From Isosphaeraceae bacterium (GTDB lineage Bacteria > Planctomycetota > Planctomycetia > Isosphaerales > Isosphaeraceae), in NCBI GenBank assembly GCA_025356435.1, contig JANXSY010000285.1, positions 1-33,598 on the forward strand: a DNA stretch of 33,598 nt, given 5' to 3'. A program made the translations under genes and the position numbers. How positions within the stretch are numbered: the stretch's first letter is position 1; each line of letters begins with the position of its first letter. Positions 16,400 through 25,663 of the stretch are shown piece after piece. Under the pieces are notes generated by a model that saw only the letters and a program-made list of their open reading frames with translations, was not told where the DNA came from and ran no database searches.

Positions 16400-17764
16400 A
16401 TGCTGCGAAACCCGCTGCTCGTGCCCGACCTCCGGGAATTGATTCAGGCAGGCGAGATCGCCGCCATCCGCGACTTCTTCGCCGACCAGCACCCTGCGCA
16501 CGTCGCAGAGGTGATCGAGGATATGGACGAGGACGAGGGGGACACCATCCTGGCCGTCCTGCCCGACCGCCTCCAGTCGTCGGTAATGAGCTATGTCGAT
16601 CCCGAACGGCAGGTTCGGGTCGTCGAGCCGATGGACCCGGTCAAGGCCGCCGCTCTGCTGCACTTGATGTCGCACGACGACCGCGCTGACCTCGTCAACC
16701 GACTGGACGAAGATCGCGTCGACCAGATCCTCCGCCACCTCGCGCAGGCTGAGCGTGAAGACATCCGTCGCCTCGCCAGCTACGAGGAGGGGACTGCGGG
16801 TGCGGTCATGACGACCGACTATGCAACTCTCAACCCGAACCTCACGGTGCGAGAGGCCCTCGATCGACTCCGCCACGAGGCACCCGACCGCGAGACGATC
16901 GACTACAGCTTCGTCGTCGACCCTGGGCACAGGCTCCTGGGCATCGTTCCGCTCAAACGCCTCATCATGGCGAGCCCGAGGGCGCGGGTCGACGAGATCA
17001 TGCAGCTGGACATGATCGTCGGGCGGGTCGACGAAGACCAGGAATCGGTCGCCCGCAAGATCGACAAGTATGACCTCTACGCGATCCCGGTTCTTGACGC
17101 CTCAGACATGCTCGTCGGGATTGTCACGCACGACGACGCGATGGACATCCTCCGTCGCGAGCAGACGGAAGACATCCTCGCCTTCGGCGGCGTCGCCACC
17201 GATGCCGAGGCCGACGACGAGCCCTACTGGCAGGGGAAGCTGATCGGGGTCGTCCGTCGCCGGATCAACTGGTTGCTGATGCTCTTCCTTGCCGAGTCGT
17301 TCACAGGCAACGTGCTCCGGTTCTTCCAGGGGGTCGAGAAGTCGATGCCCGACCTCAGCCTGTACGTCCCGCTCCTGATCGGGACTGGTGGCAACGCTGG
17401 GAGCCAGACGGTCAGCACGATCATCCGAGGGCTCGCTCTCGGCGAGGTCATGCCGAATCAGGTCTTTCGCGTCCTCCGCAGGGAACTTCTCACGGGGCTG
17501 ATGCTGGGCACGATCCTGGGAATCCTGGGCTTTTTCTACGCGTGGATTTTTCGCGGTCAGAACCGGCCGTTCTCGGCGGTGATCGGGATGACGATCCTCT
17601 GCATCTGCCTCTGGGCGAACAGTGTCGGCGCTGTCGTCCCGATCCTCGCGAGGAAGTTCGGCATCGACCCCGCCGTCGTCTCGGCCCCGCTTATCACCAC
17701 GCTCGTCGACGCGACTGGCCTCGTGATCTACTTTACGATCGCCAAGATGGTCCTGAGAATCTGA
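16400..17764 (+). CDS. mgtE: MgtE-family magnesium transporter
   Basis: MgtE is a dimeric Mg2+ channel of the inner membrane, gated by its cytoplasmic Mg2+-sensing part. The protein is 454 residues, the normal length. AGGAG lies 7 bases before ATG 16400. The acidic N domain covers about residues 10-125 (HPAHVAEVIEDMDEDEGDTI, LLHLMSHDDRADLVNRL). The two CBS domains follow at about 135-250 (GAVMTTDYATLNPNLTVREA, LYAIPVLDASDMLVGIVTHD). The plug helix and five membrane helices run from about 285 to 454. The pore signature IGTGGNAGSQT is at about 327-337, and the conserved pore Asp is in ITTLVDATGLVIYF near 440. It lies 164 bases after serS, so it may have its own promoter; I saw no recognisable Mg2+ riboswitch in that gap. 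Confidence 0.96.
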   Translation: MLRNPLLVPDLRELIQAGEIAAIRDFFADQHPAHVAEVIEDMDEDEGDTILAVLPDRLQSSVMSYVDPERQVRVVEPMDPVKAAALLHLMSHDDRADLVNRLDEDRVDQILRHLAQAEREDIRRLASYEEGTAGAVMTTDYATLNPNLTVREALDRLRHEAPDRETIDYSFVVDPGHRLLGIVPLKRLIMASPRARVDEIMQLDMIVGRVDEDQESVARKIDKYDLYAIPVLDASDMLVGIVTHDDAMDILRREQTEDILAFGGVATDAEADDEPYWQGKLIGVVRRRINWLLMLFLAESFTGNVLRFFQGVEKSMPDLSLYVPLLIGTGGNAGSQTVSTIIRGLALGEVMPNQVFRVLRRELLTGLMLGTILGILGFFYAWIFRGQNRPFSAVIGMTILCICLWANSVGAVVPILARKFGIDPAVVSAPLITTLVDATGLVIYFTIAKMVLRI

Positions 17765-17868
17765 TACCCCGCGATGGCAACACTGCCGCCACCTGCCGGT
17801 GATGACCGTACGATCGTCGAACGGGGCGGCGAGTGGCCTGACTTCGTCGGACGCCGGGGCGTGACTCG

Positions 17869-17883
17869 CGGCGAAATTCGCCG
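17869..17883. promoter_or_regulatory. 15-base perfect palindrome upstream of the DUF1559 gene
   Basis: CGGCGAAATTCGCCG has exact 7-base arms around a central A. It lies 104 bases after mgtE and 129 bases before the DUF1559 start. It could be an operator, or a weak hairpin at the end of the mgtE transcript; no T-tract follows. Confidence 0.3.
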
Positions 17884-18012
17884 ATGTTTGCTGTCCCGTT
17901 TCATTTGCGGCCCCGTCCCATAAGATAGAAGAATGGGTTGTCATCGCTGGTTGCCTCATCCAGGTGTGTTGCCCCACGAGGTTGCCTGCCAAGGGGCGAG
18001 GGGAGGGTTTAT

Positions 18013-18927
18013 ATGAAGCGTCGCGCTTTTACACTCATCGAACTGCTGGTCGTGATCGCCATCATCGGCGTCTTGGTCGCGTTGCTGTTGCCGGCCGTTC
18101 AGGGGGCCCGCGAGGCGGGTCGAGCCACGCAGTGCAAGAACAATATGAAGCAACTTGCTCTCGCGATCCAGTCGTATCATACGGTCCGAAACGTCTTACC
18201 GATGAGCAACACGGCAGGGGTAGGTCACGGCAACAACCATAGCGTCTTCACCCTCTTGCTCCCTTTCATCGAACAGGAACCGCTGTACCGGGCCTATAAC
18301 TTCAGCGTCGAAAATTATGATCCCGCCAACTCGACGGCCGTGACCACCGTGCTCGCAACGCTGCTCTGTCCTTCGACACCGTTGCCGATCCCTCGGCGGA
18401 ACGCCTCGCAGGTCATCGTGCTCTCACCCCCCGGCGGGACTTATCCGGGCACCTCGACATTTTCAGTCAATCACTACGGGGCCAACTGGGGTGGTGTCCG
18501 GCCCGCACCCAATGCCGATCCTCGGGCCGATTTCGGTACGAATAACGGCAGCTTCCGGGGCGTGATGATGACCGTGCAGAGCGTCATCCCCAACGGCAAG
18601 GGGGTTGCGAAGTGCTACCGGATCGAGCAGATCGCCGACGGCTCTTCCAACACCATTGCCTTTGGCGAGAAGCGTGACGGCTTTGGCTGGGCCGTCGGCG
18701 GCTTCGGGGGCAGCGAGTTCGACGTCTGGACCTCTCCCACTTACCTCGACCCGACCCCGAATACCCCCTGGTATCCCGTCTACACCGGGTCGTTCCATCC
18801 CGCTGGTGCCCACTTCGCCTTCTGCGACGGCTCCGTAAGGTTGCTCAAGTCGGGGATGAACAAGACGATCTACTACGCCCTCATCACCCGAGACGGCAAG
18901 GAAGTCGTCAGTTCCGACTCCTACTGA
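18013..18927 (+). CDS. DUF1559 domain protein with type IV pilin-like N-terminus
   Basis: A 304-residue pseudopilin-like protein of a family (DUF1559, also called SBP_bac_10) present in tens to hundreds of copies per planctomycete genome. ATG 18013 is preceded by GGGGAGGG. The N-terminus [20 protein letters not shown] is a classic prepilin cleavage and N-methylation signal: charged residues, then F-T-L-I-E with the key Glu, then a hydrophobic helix. DUF1559 follows: [60 protein letters not shown]. It ends with the typical [18 protein letters not shown] box. It is likely exported and anchored by a type II secretion/type IV pilus-like machinery; its function is unknown. The following esterase gene is on the same strand 34 bases later. 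Confidence 0.95.
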   Translation: MKRRAFTLIELLVVIAIIGVLVALLLPAVQGAREAGRATQCKNNMKQLALAIQSYHTVRNVLPMSNTAGVGHGNNHSVFTLLLPFIEQEPLYRAYNFSVENYDPANSTAVTTVLATLLCPSTPLPIPRRNASQVIVLSPPGGTYPGTSTFSVNHYGANWGGVRPAPNADPRADFGTNNGSFRGVMMTVQSVIPNGKGVAKCYRIEQIADGSSNTIAFGEKRDGFGWAVGGFGGSEFDVWTSPTYLDPTPNTPWYPVYTGSFHPAGAHFAFCDGSVRLLKSGMNKTIYYALITRDGKEVVSSDSY

Positions 18928-18961
18928 ATCCTCAACTCACCCGCCGGGAGCCTCGTTGATC

Positions 18962-19846
18962 ATGCCTCGAACAGCATCCATCATCGCCATTATCGCCATG
19001 ATCGTCGGCAGTCCGCTCCGTGCGGCAGATGAGCCGAAGCTGAAGGTCTCTGTGGCCAATGACATCGTCTACTCCAAGGTCGGCCCGACTGAGTTAAAGC
19101 TCGACATGGCCCGGCCCGCCGAAGGGGATGGTCCTTTCCCCGCTGTACTGGTGATCCACGGAGGCGGGTGGCGGGCGGGCAATAAGGCGGACAACCGGCC
19201 TGCGCTGGCCGAGTTCGCCCGTCGAGGGTATGTCGCGATCTCGCCTCAATATCGCTTCTGCCCGAAAGAGACGTTCCCCGCACAGGTCCATGACGTCAAG
19301 GCGGCTGTGCGCTGGCTTCGCTCTCATAAAGACGAATACAAGATCGACGCCGATCATATCGGCGCGACCGGCTTCTCGGCCGGGGGGCACCTCGCCCTCA
19401 TGCTCGGCGTCACCGGCCCCAAGGACGGGCTCGAAGGCGACGTGCCCGCCGACGCTCCGAGCTCGAGAGTTCAGGCGGTCGTCAACTACTTCGGCCCGAC
19501 CGACCTCGCGGCATCTGACATCCCCGACGTGTCGAAACCGCTTGTGAGAGACTTCATCGGCGGTACGCCCTCGGAGAAGTCCGACGCGGTGTCCAAGGCC
19601 TCTCCCTTGACTCACGTCAACGCCGGAGACGCCCCGATCCTCACGTTTCAGGGGACCAAAGACCCGCTCGTTCCCTACACCCAGGCCACCAAGCTGACCG
19701 ACGCGATGGCGAAGGCGGGCGTGGCGGGCCGGACCGAGATGATTGTCGGGGCAGGGCACGGCTGGGGAGGCGAGGAGATGGTTCGCACCTTCGGGGAGAC
19801 CGTCGCCTTCTTCGATCGCTATCTCAAGCCCAAGTCCGCCAAGTAG
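18962..19846 (+). CDS. secreted alpha/beta hydrolase, BD-FAE/acetyl esterase-like
   Basis: A predicted secreted esterase of 294 residues. ATG 18962 begins a signal peptide (MPRTASIIAIIAMIVGSPLRAAD); CGGGAG lies 12 bases before it. The oxyanion-hole motif HGGGW is at about residues 66-70, the nucleophile elbow GFSAGG at 137-142 (Ser139), the acid probably Asp234 in GTKDPLVPY, and the His in GAGHGWGG (His266). This complete triad is typical of the BD-FAE and HSL-like esterases that remove acetyl or feruloyl groups from plant polysaccharides. The next gene, a GH44 glycosidase, follows after 10 bases, so the two are probably co-transcribed. The context supports a role in polysaccharide degradation; the actual ester cleaved is unknown. 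Confidence 0.92.
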   Translation: MPRTASIIAIIAMIVGSPLRAADEPKLKVSVANDIVYSKVGPTELKLDMARPAEGDGPFPAVLVIHGGGWRAGNKADNRPALAEFARRGYVAISPQYRFCPKETFPAQVHDVKAAVRWLRSHKDEYKIDADHIGATGFSAGGHLALMLGVTGPKDGLEGDVPADAPSSRVQAVVNYFGPTDLAASDIPDVSKPLVRDFIGGTPSEKSDAVSKASPLTHVNAGDAPILTFQGTKDPLVPYTQATKLTDAMAKAGVAGRTEMIVGAGHGWGGEEMVRTFGETVAFFDRYLKPKSAK

Positions 19847-19856
19847 GAAGCCCCTC

Positions 19857-21407
19857 ATGACTTCGTCCGTTTTCCTCGTCTTGCTAGGACTCTCGGCTGG
19901 CCCCATCGTGACCGTCCGGGTCGACGCGAAGCCCCGCCATGCGATCAGCCCGTTCATCTATGGGGTGTCCGCTGTCTCTCCCGAGAAGGCGAAGGAACTC
20001 GGGCTGACGACCGTTCGCTGGGGCGGGAATCGGACATCCCGGTTCAACTGGAAGGCCCAGGCCGACAACGCGGGGTCCGACTGGTTCTTCCTCAACGGAA
20101 AGGCCGGTTCTTGGGCCGACTTCATCGCCGGAGATCGTCGAGCTGGGCTGTCGAGCTATCTCACGGTCCCTATGCTCCCCTGGGTCGCAAAAGGGGCAGA
20201 GGGCTGGAGCTTCTCCGTCGCGAAATACGGCCCTCAGCAGAAGGCCGAGTCCTATGTGGCCGATCGCGGCAACGGGCTGAGACCGGACGGCACGCCGATC
20301 ACAGGCAACGACCCGCGCGATAGTTCGGTCGCCTCGACGCCCGCCTTTCAGGCTGACGGGATCAAGTCGCTGAAGCTGCCGACGAGCGGCCCGCCTCGGC
20401 TGTATGGCCTCGACAACGAGCCGATGCTCTGGAATCACACACATCGGGATGTCCACCCCGAGCCGCCCTCGTATGACGAGGTGTTCGCCCGGGGCAGAGA
20501 TATGGCGATCGCGATCAAAAAGGTTGACCCGCTGGCCCTGGTCGCCGGCCCGTGTAGCTGGGGATGGACCGACCTGACCTTCTCCTCGCTCGACGAGGGC
20601 AAAGACCGCTACGCGACCCATGCCGACAATGTCGCCCACGGGAACCAGCCATTCCTCGCCTGGTATCTGGCCCAGATGAAGGCGGCGTCGGCCCGATCGG
20701 GGATGCGCCTGCTCGACGCGGTCGACGTCCACTTCTATCCCCAAGGTCAAGCCGACGGCCAGCCGGTCTTCGGCGGCACGACACCCTCAGACGCGATGCG
20801 GTCTCTCCGCCTCCGTTCGACGCGCGGGTTGTGGGATAAGACCTACAGGGATGAGAGTTGGATTGGAGAGCCCGTCGCCTTGATCCCCCGGGTTCGCGCC
20901 TGGGTTGACGCCAACTATCCGGGGACCAAGATCGCCATAGGCGAGTATAGCTGGGGCGGCGACGACGACGCGAGCGGCGCTGTGGCTCAGGCGGAGGTCC
21001 TCGGGATCTTCGCCAGGGAACGAGTGGACTACGCCTACTTCTGGGCGGGCCTCAGCGGAGTCCAGCGGTTCGCCTTCCAACTCTACGGCAACCCCGACGG
21101 CCGCCACAAAGGCTTCGGCTCGACCTATCTCGACGCCCGGTCTGACGCCCCCGACCGCGTCTCGGCCTTCGCTGCCCTCCGCGACGACGGCGCGACGACG
21201 ATCGTGCTCGTGAACAGAGACCTGAAGGCCCCGGCCGAAGTCCGACTCGCATTGGCGACGGCCCCCGTATCGGGCGAATTGTTCCGTCTGCCGAATCCGC
21301 CCGGTCCGATCCGGCGCGAGTCGTGGGCCGCCAAGGCAGGGACGTTGACAGTCACCCTGCAACCCCTCACGGCGAGCCTGGTCGTCATTCCCAAGGCGAA
21401 GCCCTGA
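19857..21407 (+). CDS. glycoside hydrolase family 44 (endoglucanase/xyloglucanase-like)
   Basis: GH44 enzymes are retaining endo-acting beta-glucanases (cellulose, xyloglucan, sometimes xylan). The product is 516 residues. ATG 19857 has AGGA 8 bases upstream and opens a short signal-like helix (SSVFLVLLGLSAGP). The family N-terminus is clear: HAISPFIYGVSAVSPE, then LGLTTVRWGGNRTSRFNWKA and NAGSDWFFLN. The acid/base Glu is in YGLDNEPMLWNHTHRDVHP (Glu188) and the nucleophile in KIAIGEYSWGGDDD (Glu363), with YAYFWAG after it. A C-terminal beta-sandwich (about 420-516) ends in GTLTVTLQPLTASLVVIPK. Length and motifs indicate a complete catalytic unit without an added binding domain. It is coupled to the esterase upstream. 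Confidence 0.88.
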   Translation: MTSSVFLVLLGLSAGPIVTVRVDAKPRHAISPFIYGVSAVSPEKAKELGLTTVRWGGNRTSRFNWKAQADNAGSDWFFLNGKAGSWADFIAGDRRAGLSSYLTVPMLPWVAKGAEGWSFSVAKYGPQQKAESYVADRGNGLRPDGTPITGNDPRDSSVASTPAFQADGIKSLKLPTSGPPRLYGLDNEPMLWNHTHRDVHPEPPSYDEVFARGRDMAIAIKKVDPLALVAGPCSWGWTDLTFSSLDEGKDRYATHADNVAHGNQPFLAWYLAQMKAASARSGMRLLDAVDVHFYPQGQADGQPVFGGTTPSDAMRSLRLRSTRGLWDKTYRDESWIGEPVALIPRVRAWVDANYPGTKIAIGEYSWGGDDDASGAVAQAEVLGIFARERVDYAYFWAGLSGVQRFAFQLYGNPDGRHKGFGSTYLDARSDAPDRVSAFAALRDDGATTIVLVNRDLKAPAEVRLALATAPVSGELFRLPNPPGPIRRESWAAKAGTLTVTLQPLTASLVVIPKAKP

Positions 21408-21431
21408 CTCCATCCTGTCTTGATTCGCGAT

Positions 21432-21487
21432 GCCCCGGTGGTGACACTGGATAGGGACCGATCCGCGACCACCTCCCCGGGGCTTTT
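21432..21487 (+). terminator. hairpin with short T-tract between the GH44 and glycosyltransferase genes
   Basis: Arms GCCCCGG (21432-21438) and CCGGGGC (21477-21483), with an inner GGTG/CACC pairing, are followed by TTTT at 21484-21487. It looks like a rho-independent terminator for the DUF1559-esterase-GH44 unit, although the loop is long. The next gene's likely TTG start lies only 3 bases beyond. Confidence 0.55.
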
Positions 21488-21490
21488 CGC

Positions 21491-23161
21491 TTGCAAGCCG
21501 ACCGCCGCTGGACTCTCCGCGCCCTGGGTCTTGCCGTCGCGATGACGACCTTCGCCCTGATGCTTGCGACCGAGCCCAGACTCGCCATCGTCTGGGACGA
21601 GGGCTACACCCTCGGTCGCGAGAACCGGATTCGCCTCTGGTTTCGGGCGATCAAAGACCCCGCCCGGTTCGCCGCGACTTGGGTCCCGCCCATCGTCGAA
21701 CTGGTCCAGCAAGACCAGAAGCCGCCACGCGCCGATCAGATCGACAGCCGGGCCAAGCTCTTTCAGCCGCCGGTCGTCGCCTGGTTCTGGCCGTTCGCCC
21801 GTGAGGAGCCGCACGGTCACCCGCCGTTTTACGCCTTGGTCGGCCTGATCGGCGACCTTATCGTGCCGTCATGGGCCGACCTCCCGCGCGCCCGGTTCGG
21901 GCCGATCCTCGTGTTCAGCCTCACGGCGGGATGTCTCTTTGCCTTCGTCGTCCGACGATGGGGCGTCTGGCCGGGCGTGGCGTCGGCCGGGGCCTGGGTG
22001 CTCCAACCCCATCTCTTCGGACATGCCCACTACGCCGCCTATGACGCCTTGCTCACCTGCCTGTGGGTCGACGCCATCATGGCGTTTTGGATCGCGATCG
22101 AGATCGATTCCGGGAGCACGCTCCGGACGGGGCCGAGGTGGGGCTGGGCGATCCTGCTCGGGGTGCTCTTCGGCTGGGCGGCGGAGACGAAGCTCACCGG
22201 CTGGTTCCTCCCCTTGCCGTTCCTGGCGTGGGCTGTCCTGTATCGGTCGAAATCGGCGTGGAAGGTCGCTCTCATCGCCGCGCCGGTGGCCTTGGTCACG
22301 CTCTACCTTTTCAATCCCGGTTGGTGGACCGACCCGATTGGAGGCGTCGAGCGGTTCTTGCGGTCGAACCTGACACGAGGCCGCTCGATCCCGATCCCGG
22401 TTCAATTCCTGGGAACGATCTACAAGACGCCGGTCGAGTCACTCCCCTGGTACAACACTCTGGTTTGGACCGTTATGGCCACGCCTGTGGGGTTCCTGGC
22501 CCTGGCGATCGTCGGCTCGGTGCGGTCGCTTCGTCGAGCGAAGGCCGAGCCGTTGGGCCTCCTCCTTCTGGGACATTGGGCCTTCCTTCTGATCCTCCGC
22601 GCCCTGCCGCACACGCCGGGACACGACGGAGTCCGTCTCTTCCTGCCGGCCTTCGGTGTCCTGACGCTTCTGGCGGGGCAGGGGACGGCGTGGGTCTTGG
22701 AGTGGTCGAGACGGTGGGGACGGATTGTCGTCGGGGCGGCTATCGTCGAGGGTGTTGCCAGCGTCGCCCTCATGATGCCGGTGCCACTCTCCTACTATAG
22801 CCCGATCGTGGGAGGGCTTCCCGGCGCGACTAGGCTTGGCATGGAGCCCACCTTCTATTGGGACGCACTCGGCGACGAAGCCCTTCATTTCCTCAACGCT
22901 CAGACCGTCCCTGGTCAGGTTGTCCAGTTCGCCACCTTCCCGCACTCGTTCCTCTACCTCCGCCAGACCGGCCGGCTGACAGCCCCAATCGCGCCGATCG
23001 ATCGGGGTCTCAGGGCCTGGTACGTCCTCCAGAACCGCCCCGGCGCGATGCGGCCTGAAGAGCGGGCTCTGGTCGAATCGAGTCATGCAGCCTATGTCTA
23101 CCGCAAGCTTGGCGTACCCCTCGTCTGGATCATTCCCGCGAACCCTCCGGGGCCGCCATGA
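21491..23161 (+). CDS. membrane glycosyltransferase, GT-C type (GT39/ArnT-like)
   Basis: A polytopic membrane protein of 556 residues resembling lipid-linked-sugar glycosyltransferases of the PMT/ArnT group. The acidic loop motif after the first helix is AIVWDEGYTLGREN, with the Asp-Glu pair expected in GT-C enzymes. HGHPPFYALVGLIGDLI matches the substrate-loop 'HPP' signature. About 9-11 membrane helices follow (e.g. FGPILVFSLTAGCLFAFVV, GWAILLGVLFGWAAETKLTG). The start is probably TTG 21491, since ATG 21542 would cut the first helix in half; GGGG lies 8 bases before the TTG. The end overlaps the next gene as ATGA. It is a paralog of the next gene (shared HDGVRLFLPxF block). The acceptor is unknown; surface glycolipid or protein glycosylation is inferred. 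Confidence 0.8.
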   Translation: MQADRRWTLRALGLAVAMTTFALMLATEPRLAIVWDEGYTLGRENRIRLWFRAIKDPARFAATWVPPIVELVQQDQKPPRADQIDSRAKLFQPPVVAWFWPFAREEPHGHPPFYALVGLIGDLIVPSWADLPRARFGPILVFSLTAGCLFAFVVRRWGVWPGVASAGAWVLQPHLFGHAHYAAYDALLTCLWVDAIMAFWIAIEIDSGSTLRTGPRWGWAILLGVLFGWAAETKLTGWFLPLPFLAWAVLYRSKSAWKVALIAAPVALVTLYLFNPGWWTDPIGGVERFLRSNLTRGRSIPIPVQFLGTIYKTPVESLPWYNTLVWTVMATPVGFLALAIVGSVRSLRRAKAEPLGLLLLGHWAFLLILRALPHTPGHDGVRLFLPAFGVLTLLAGQGTAWVLEWSRRWGRIVVGAAIVEGVASVALMMPVPLSYYSPIVGGLPGATRLGMEPTFYWDALGDEALHFLNAQTVPGQVVQFATFPHSFLYLRQTGRLTAPIAPIDRGLRAWYVLQNRPGAMRPEERALVESSHAAYVYRKLGVPLVWIIPANPPGPP

Positions 23162-25614
23162 CCGAGCCTGAATCCACCGACACGACGGTCCCTCGGCCTC
23201 GCCTTGCCCGCGCCTGGATTGCGCCGACGGTCGTCTTCATGCTCGGTCTTCTCGCCCTCGTGCCGACGACCGGCGACATCGGCCTGACCTGGGACGAGCC
23301 GTCGTATCGCTATAGCCAGATCCTCTCCGAACAGTGGTGGACCGAGCTGGCCCACGCGCAGACCGTCGAGACTCTTACACAGGTCTTCGAGCCTGATTCC
23401 CTGCTCTATTACTGGCCCTACGGCCGATTCGGCATCAACTTCCATCCGCCGCTCGCAGGCCAGTTGAACCTGCTGACATACGAGATTTTCGGCCGGTGGA
23501 TGAAGGACATTCCCGCACGCAGGATGGCGTCGGTCATCGAGTTCGCCCTGACCTTGGTGATCCTCTACCAGTTCCTCGCGCGTCGATACGGAGGCTGGGT
23601 TGGCGGCATTGCTGCGGGCTCGCTGCTGCTCATGCCCCGGCTCTACGGGGACGCTCACATCGCGGGCACCGACATGCCCGGCCTCCTCCTCTGGGCCGCG
23701 ACGGCGGTCGCTTTCTGGAAGGGGCTGCACGACCCGCATGCGCGTCGGTGGCGGGTGGCGGTTGGGATTCTCCTCGGCCTGGGATTCGTCGAGAAGATGG
23801 GCACGGTCATGGTCGCGATCCCGCTCCTCGTCTGGCTGACCTTTGGTGTTGTCCGGCGGCGTCCCACTCGGGCCGACTGGCTCGACGGGCTCGTCACCTC
23901 CACTGCGATGCTCATCCCTCTCGGCCTGGCTTATGTCGAGATCAACCGGCTGAGCGAAGGGTTCTTCGGACTCCAGAGGGCGTCAGGCGTGCCCGAGTCC
24001 AACGTCTCACTCGCTCGTGTGAACCTGTTCACAGAGCACCCTGTCGCGCATCTGCCTGCCTGGATCTTGCTCGTTCCGCTCGGGGTCTGGTGCGTCCGCA
24101 GGCTCCTCGGCCGAGTCTTTCGGGGGAGTCGAATCTGGGGCATCGAACGGCCCGGGCTGGAGACGTTGACGGCCATGCTCGCATTCGGCCCGGTCGTCGC
24201 CTGGTTCGGCAACCCCGCGTGGTGGCGGGAGACCCTGCCGAGGCTCGCCCACTATTACTCGCTCAACGCGGGCCGTCGCGGGGCCTTGCCAGACATCTTC
24301 AATCTCTATTTCGGTCAGGTCTACGAGTATAGCCTCCCCTGGCATAACGCCTGGGTGCTGATCGCGATCACGGTCCCGGTCGGCATCTTGCTGGCGTCGG
24401 TTATTGGCATTCTGACAAGCCTGTCCCGGTCGAGACGAGATCGGGTGCCCCTCTACTTCCTGCTTCATCTGGCGACGTGGCCGATTCTGCGGATGCTGCC
24501 GACACCTGCCCACGACGGCGTCCGCCTCTTCTTGCCGACCTTCTTCTTTCTCGCCGGGTTCGCCGGATGGGGCGTTGTCTGGATCGCCGATCGGGTCGGG
24601 AGATCGCCGCGCGGCAGTCTCGTCGCGAGGGCTGTCCTGTCCCTCGTCGTGCTGGCTCCAGCCGCCTGGGGGCTGATCCGCGTTCACCCTTTTGAGCTGT
24701 CTTATTACAACGAATGGATCGGTGGGCCGAGAGGGGCCTGGACGCGCGGGTTCGAACTCTCCTACTGGTATGAGGCGTTCGATCGCGAGACCCTTGCCGA
24801 CCTGAACCGAATCCTCCCCGACGGGACCGCGATCGATACCCTTAACGAGTTGACCAGACCTCCAACGTTCGGCTGTCTCCAGGAATTGGGCGAACTCAAG
24901 CCTTCCCTGATGATCGCCTCGCTCGACCCGAAACAATTCCCGTCGGTCTGGATCGTCCCCCCCGGCTCGAAGGTCGCGACCCCCGTCCACCACGACTTTG
25001 CCATGTGGATCTTGACGCATGACTCCAAGGCCACGCCGTTGACGCGACTCGCCTTCGCAATGACGCCGCTCTATGAACGTCGCCCACGCCAGCTAGGCGG
25101 GGCCAGGGTCGTGACGGTCCTCGCGCCCGAGACGGTCAGGTGGGCCTGGGCCCTCGAATTGCTGACCGACCCCGGTCTCGATTCGATCGCCGGTGAGGCC
25201 CCCGCCGCGCCGGGATGGGTCCGGTCGTATGTGCCCCCATTGGCCCGATTCTGGGGGGACGGAGTGACCCGATCGAAGCGGCTTCGCGTGAACGAGCCGA
25301 TCGTCGACTGGGCGGAGAACGACCCGAAAACGCTGCGCCTGGCGGTCGCCGCGCTCACCGGGCTTTCGCCCAGTTCCCCGACCTCAGACGCCGAACGGCT
25401 TCGCGCCCTGCTCACCCGCCGCAATCATCCCGATGGTGCGGCCCGGCTCGCCTCGCTGCTTAACGCCGATCCGAAGGCCCTCGACGCCGCGGTCGAGATC
25501 CTCATCGCACACCCCCGCGACGTTCGGACGGTGCTGACCCGCTATGGCTATACCGACCCGTCGGCCATCGGCGGTCCGCTCGATCGCGACCTGTTCACGA
25601 ACAAGGGTCGCTGA
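23158..25614 (+). CDS. membrane glycosyltransferase, GT-C type, with long C-terminal extension
   Basis: An 818-residue paralog of the preceding protein. ATG 23158 overlaps the upstream stop by 4 bases (ATGA), so translation is coupled. The catalytic loop motif is IGLTWDEPSYRYSQ, the 'HPP' loop is NFHPPLAGQLNLLTYEIFG, and the membrane helices include VIEFALTLVILYQFLA and VAVGILLGLGFVEKMG. The shared late block reads TPAHDGVRLFLPTFFFLAGF. Membrane topology ends near residue 510 (VARAVLSLVVLAPAAWGLI). After it about 300 residues of soluble, probably periplasmic, sequence follow, longer than in the first copy. They include the segment RPPTFGCLQELGELKPSLMI and a tail with short helical repeats (TGLSPSSPTSDAERLRALL and a similar RNHPDGAARLASLLN). 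It likely acts with its neighbour in glycosylating a cell-surface acceptor. Confidence 0.82.
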   Translation: MTEPESTDTTVPRPRLARAWIAPTVVFMLGLLALVPTTGDIGLTWDEPSYRYSQILSEQWWTELAHAQTVETLTQVFEPDSLLYYWPYGRFGINFHPPLAGQLNLLTYEIFGRWMKDIPARRMASVIEFALTLVILYQFLARRYGGWVGGIAAGSLLLMPRLYGDAHIAGTDMPGLLLWAATAVAFWKGLHDPHARRWRVAVGILLGLGFVEKMGTVMVAIPLLVWLTFGVVRRRPTRADWLDGLVTSTAMLIPLGLAYVEINRLSEGFFGLQRASGVPESNVSLARVNLFTEHPVAHLPAWILLVPLGVWCVRRLLGRVFRGSRIWGIERPGLETLTAMLAFGPVVAWFGNPAWWRETLPRLAHYYSLNAGRRGALPDIFNLYFGQVYEYSLPWHNAWVLIAITVPVGILLASVIGILTSLSRSRRDRVPLYFLLHLATWPILRMLPTPAHDGVRLFLPTFFFLAGFAGWGVVWIADRVGRSPRGSLVARAVLSLVVLAPAAWGLIRVHPFELSYYNEWIGGPRGAWTRGFELSYWYEAFDRETLADLNRILPDGTAIDTLNELTRPPTFGCLQELGELKPSLMIASLDPKQFPSVWIVPPGSKVATPVHHDFAMWILTHDSKATPLTRLAFAMTPLYERRPRQLGGARVVTVLAPETVRWAWALELLTDPGLDSIAGEAPAAPGWVRSYVPPLARFWGDGVTRSKRLRVNEPIVDWAENDPKTLRLAVAALTGLSPSSPTSDAERLRALLTRRNHPDGAARLASLLNADPKALDAAVEILIAHPRDVRTVLTRYGYTDPSAIGGPLDRDLFTNKGR

Positions 25615-25663
25615 TCGGATGCCGCGATTCACGCTCTCGATCGGCGTCTCGATCGTGGGCGGT

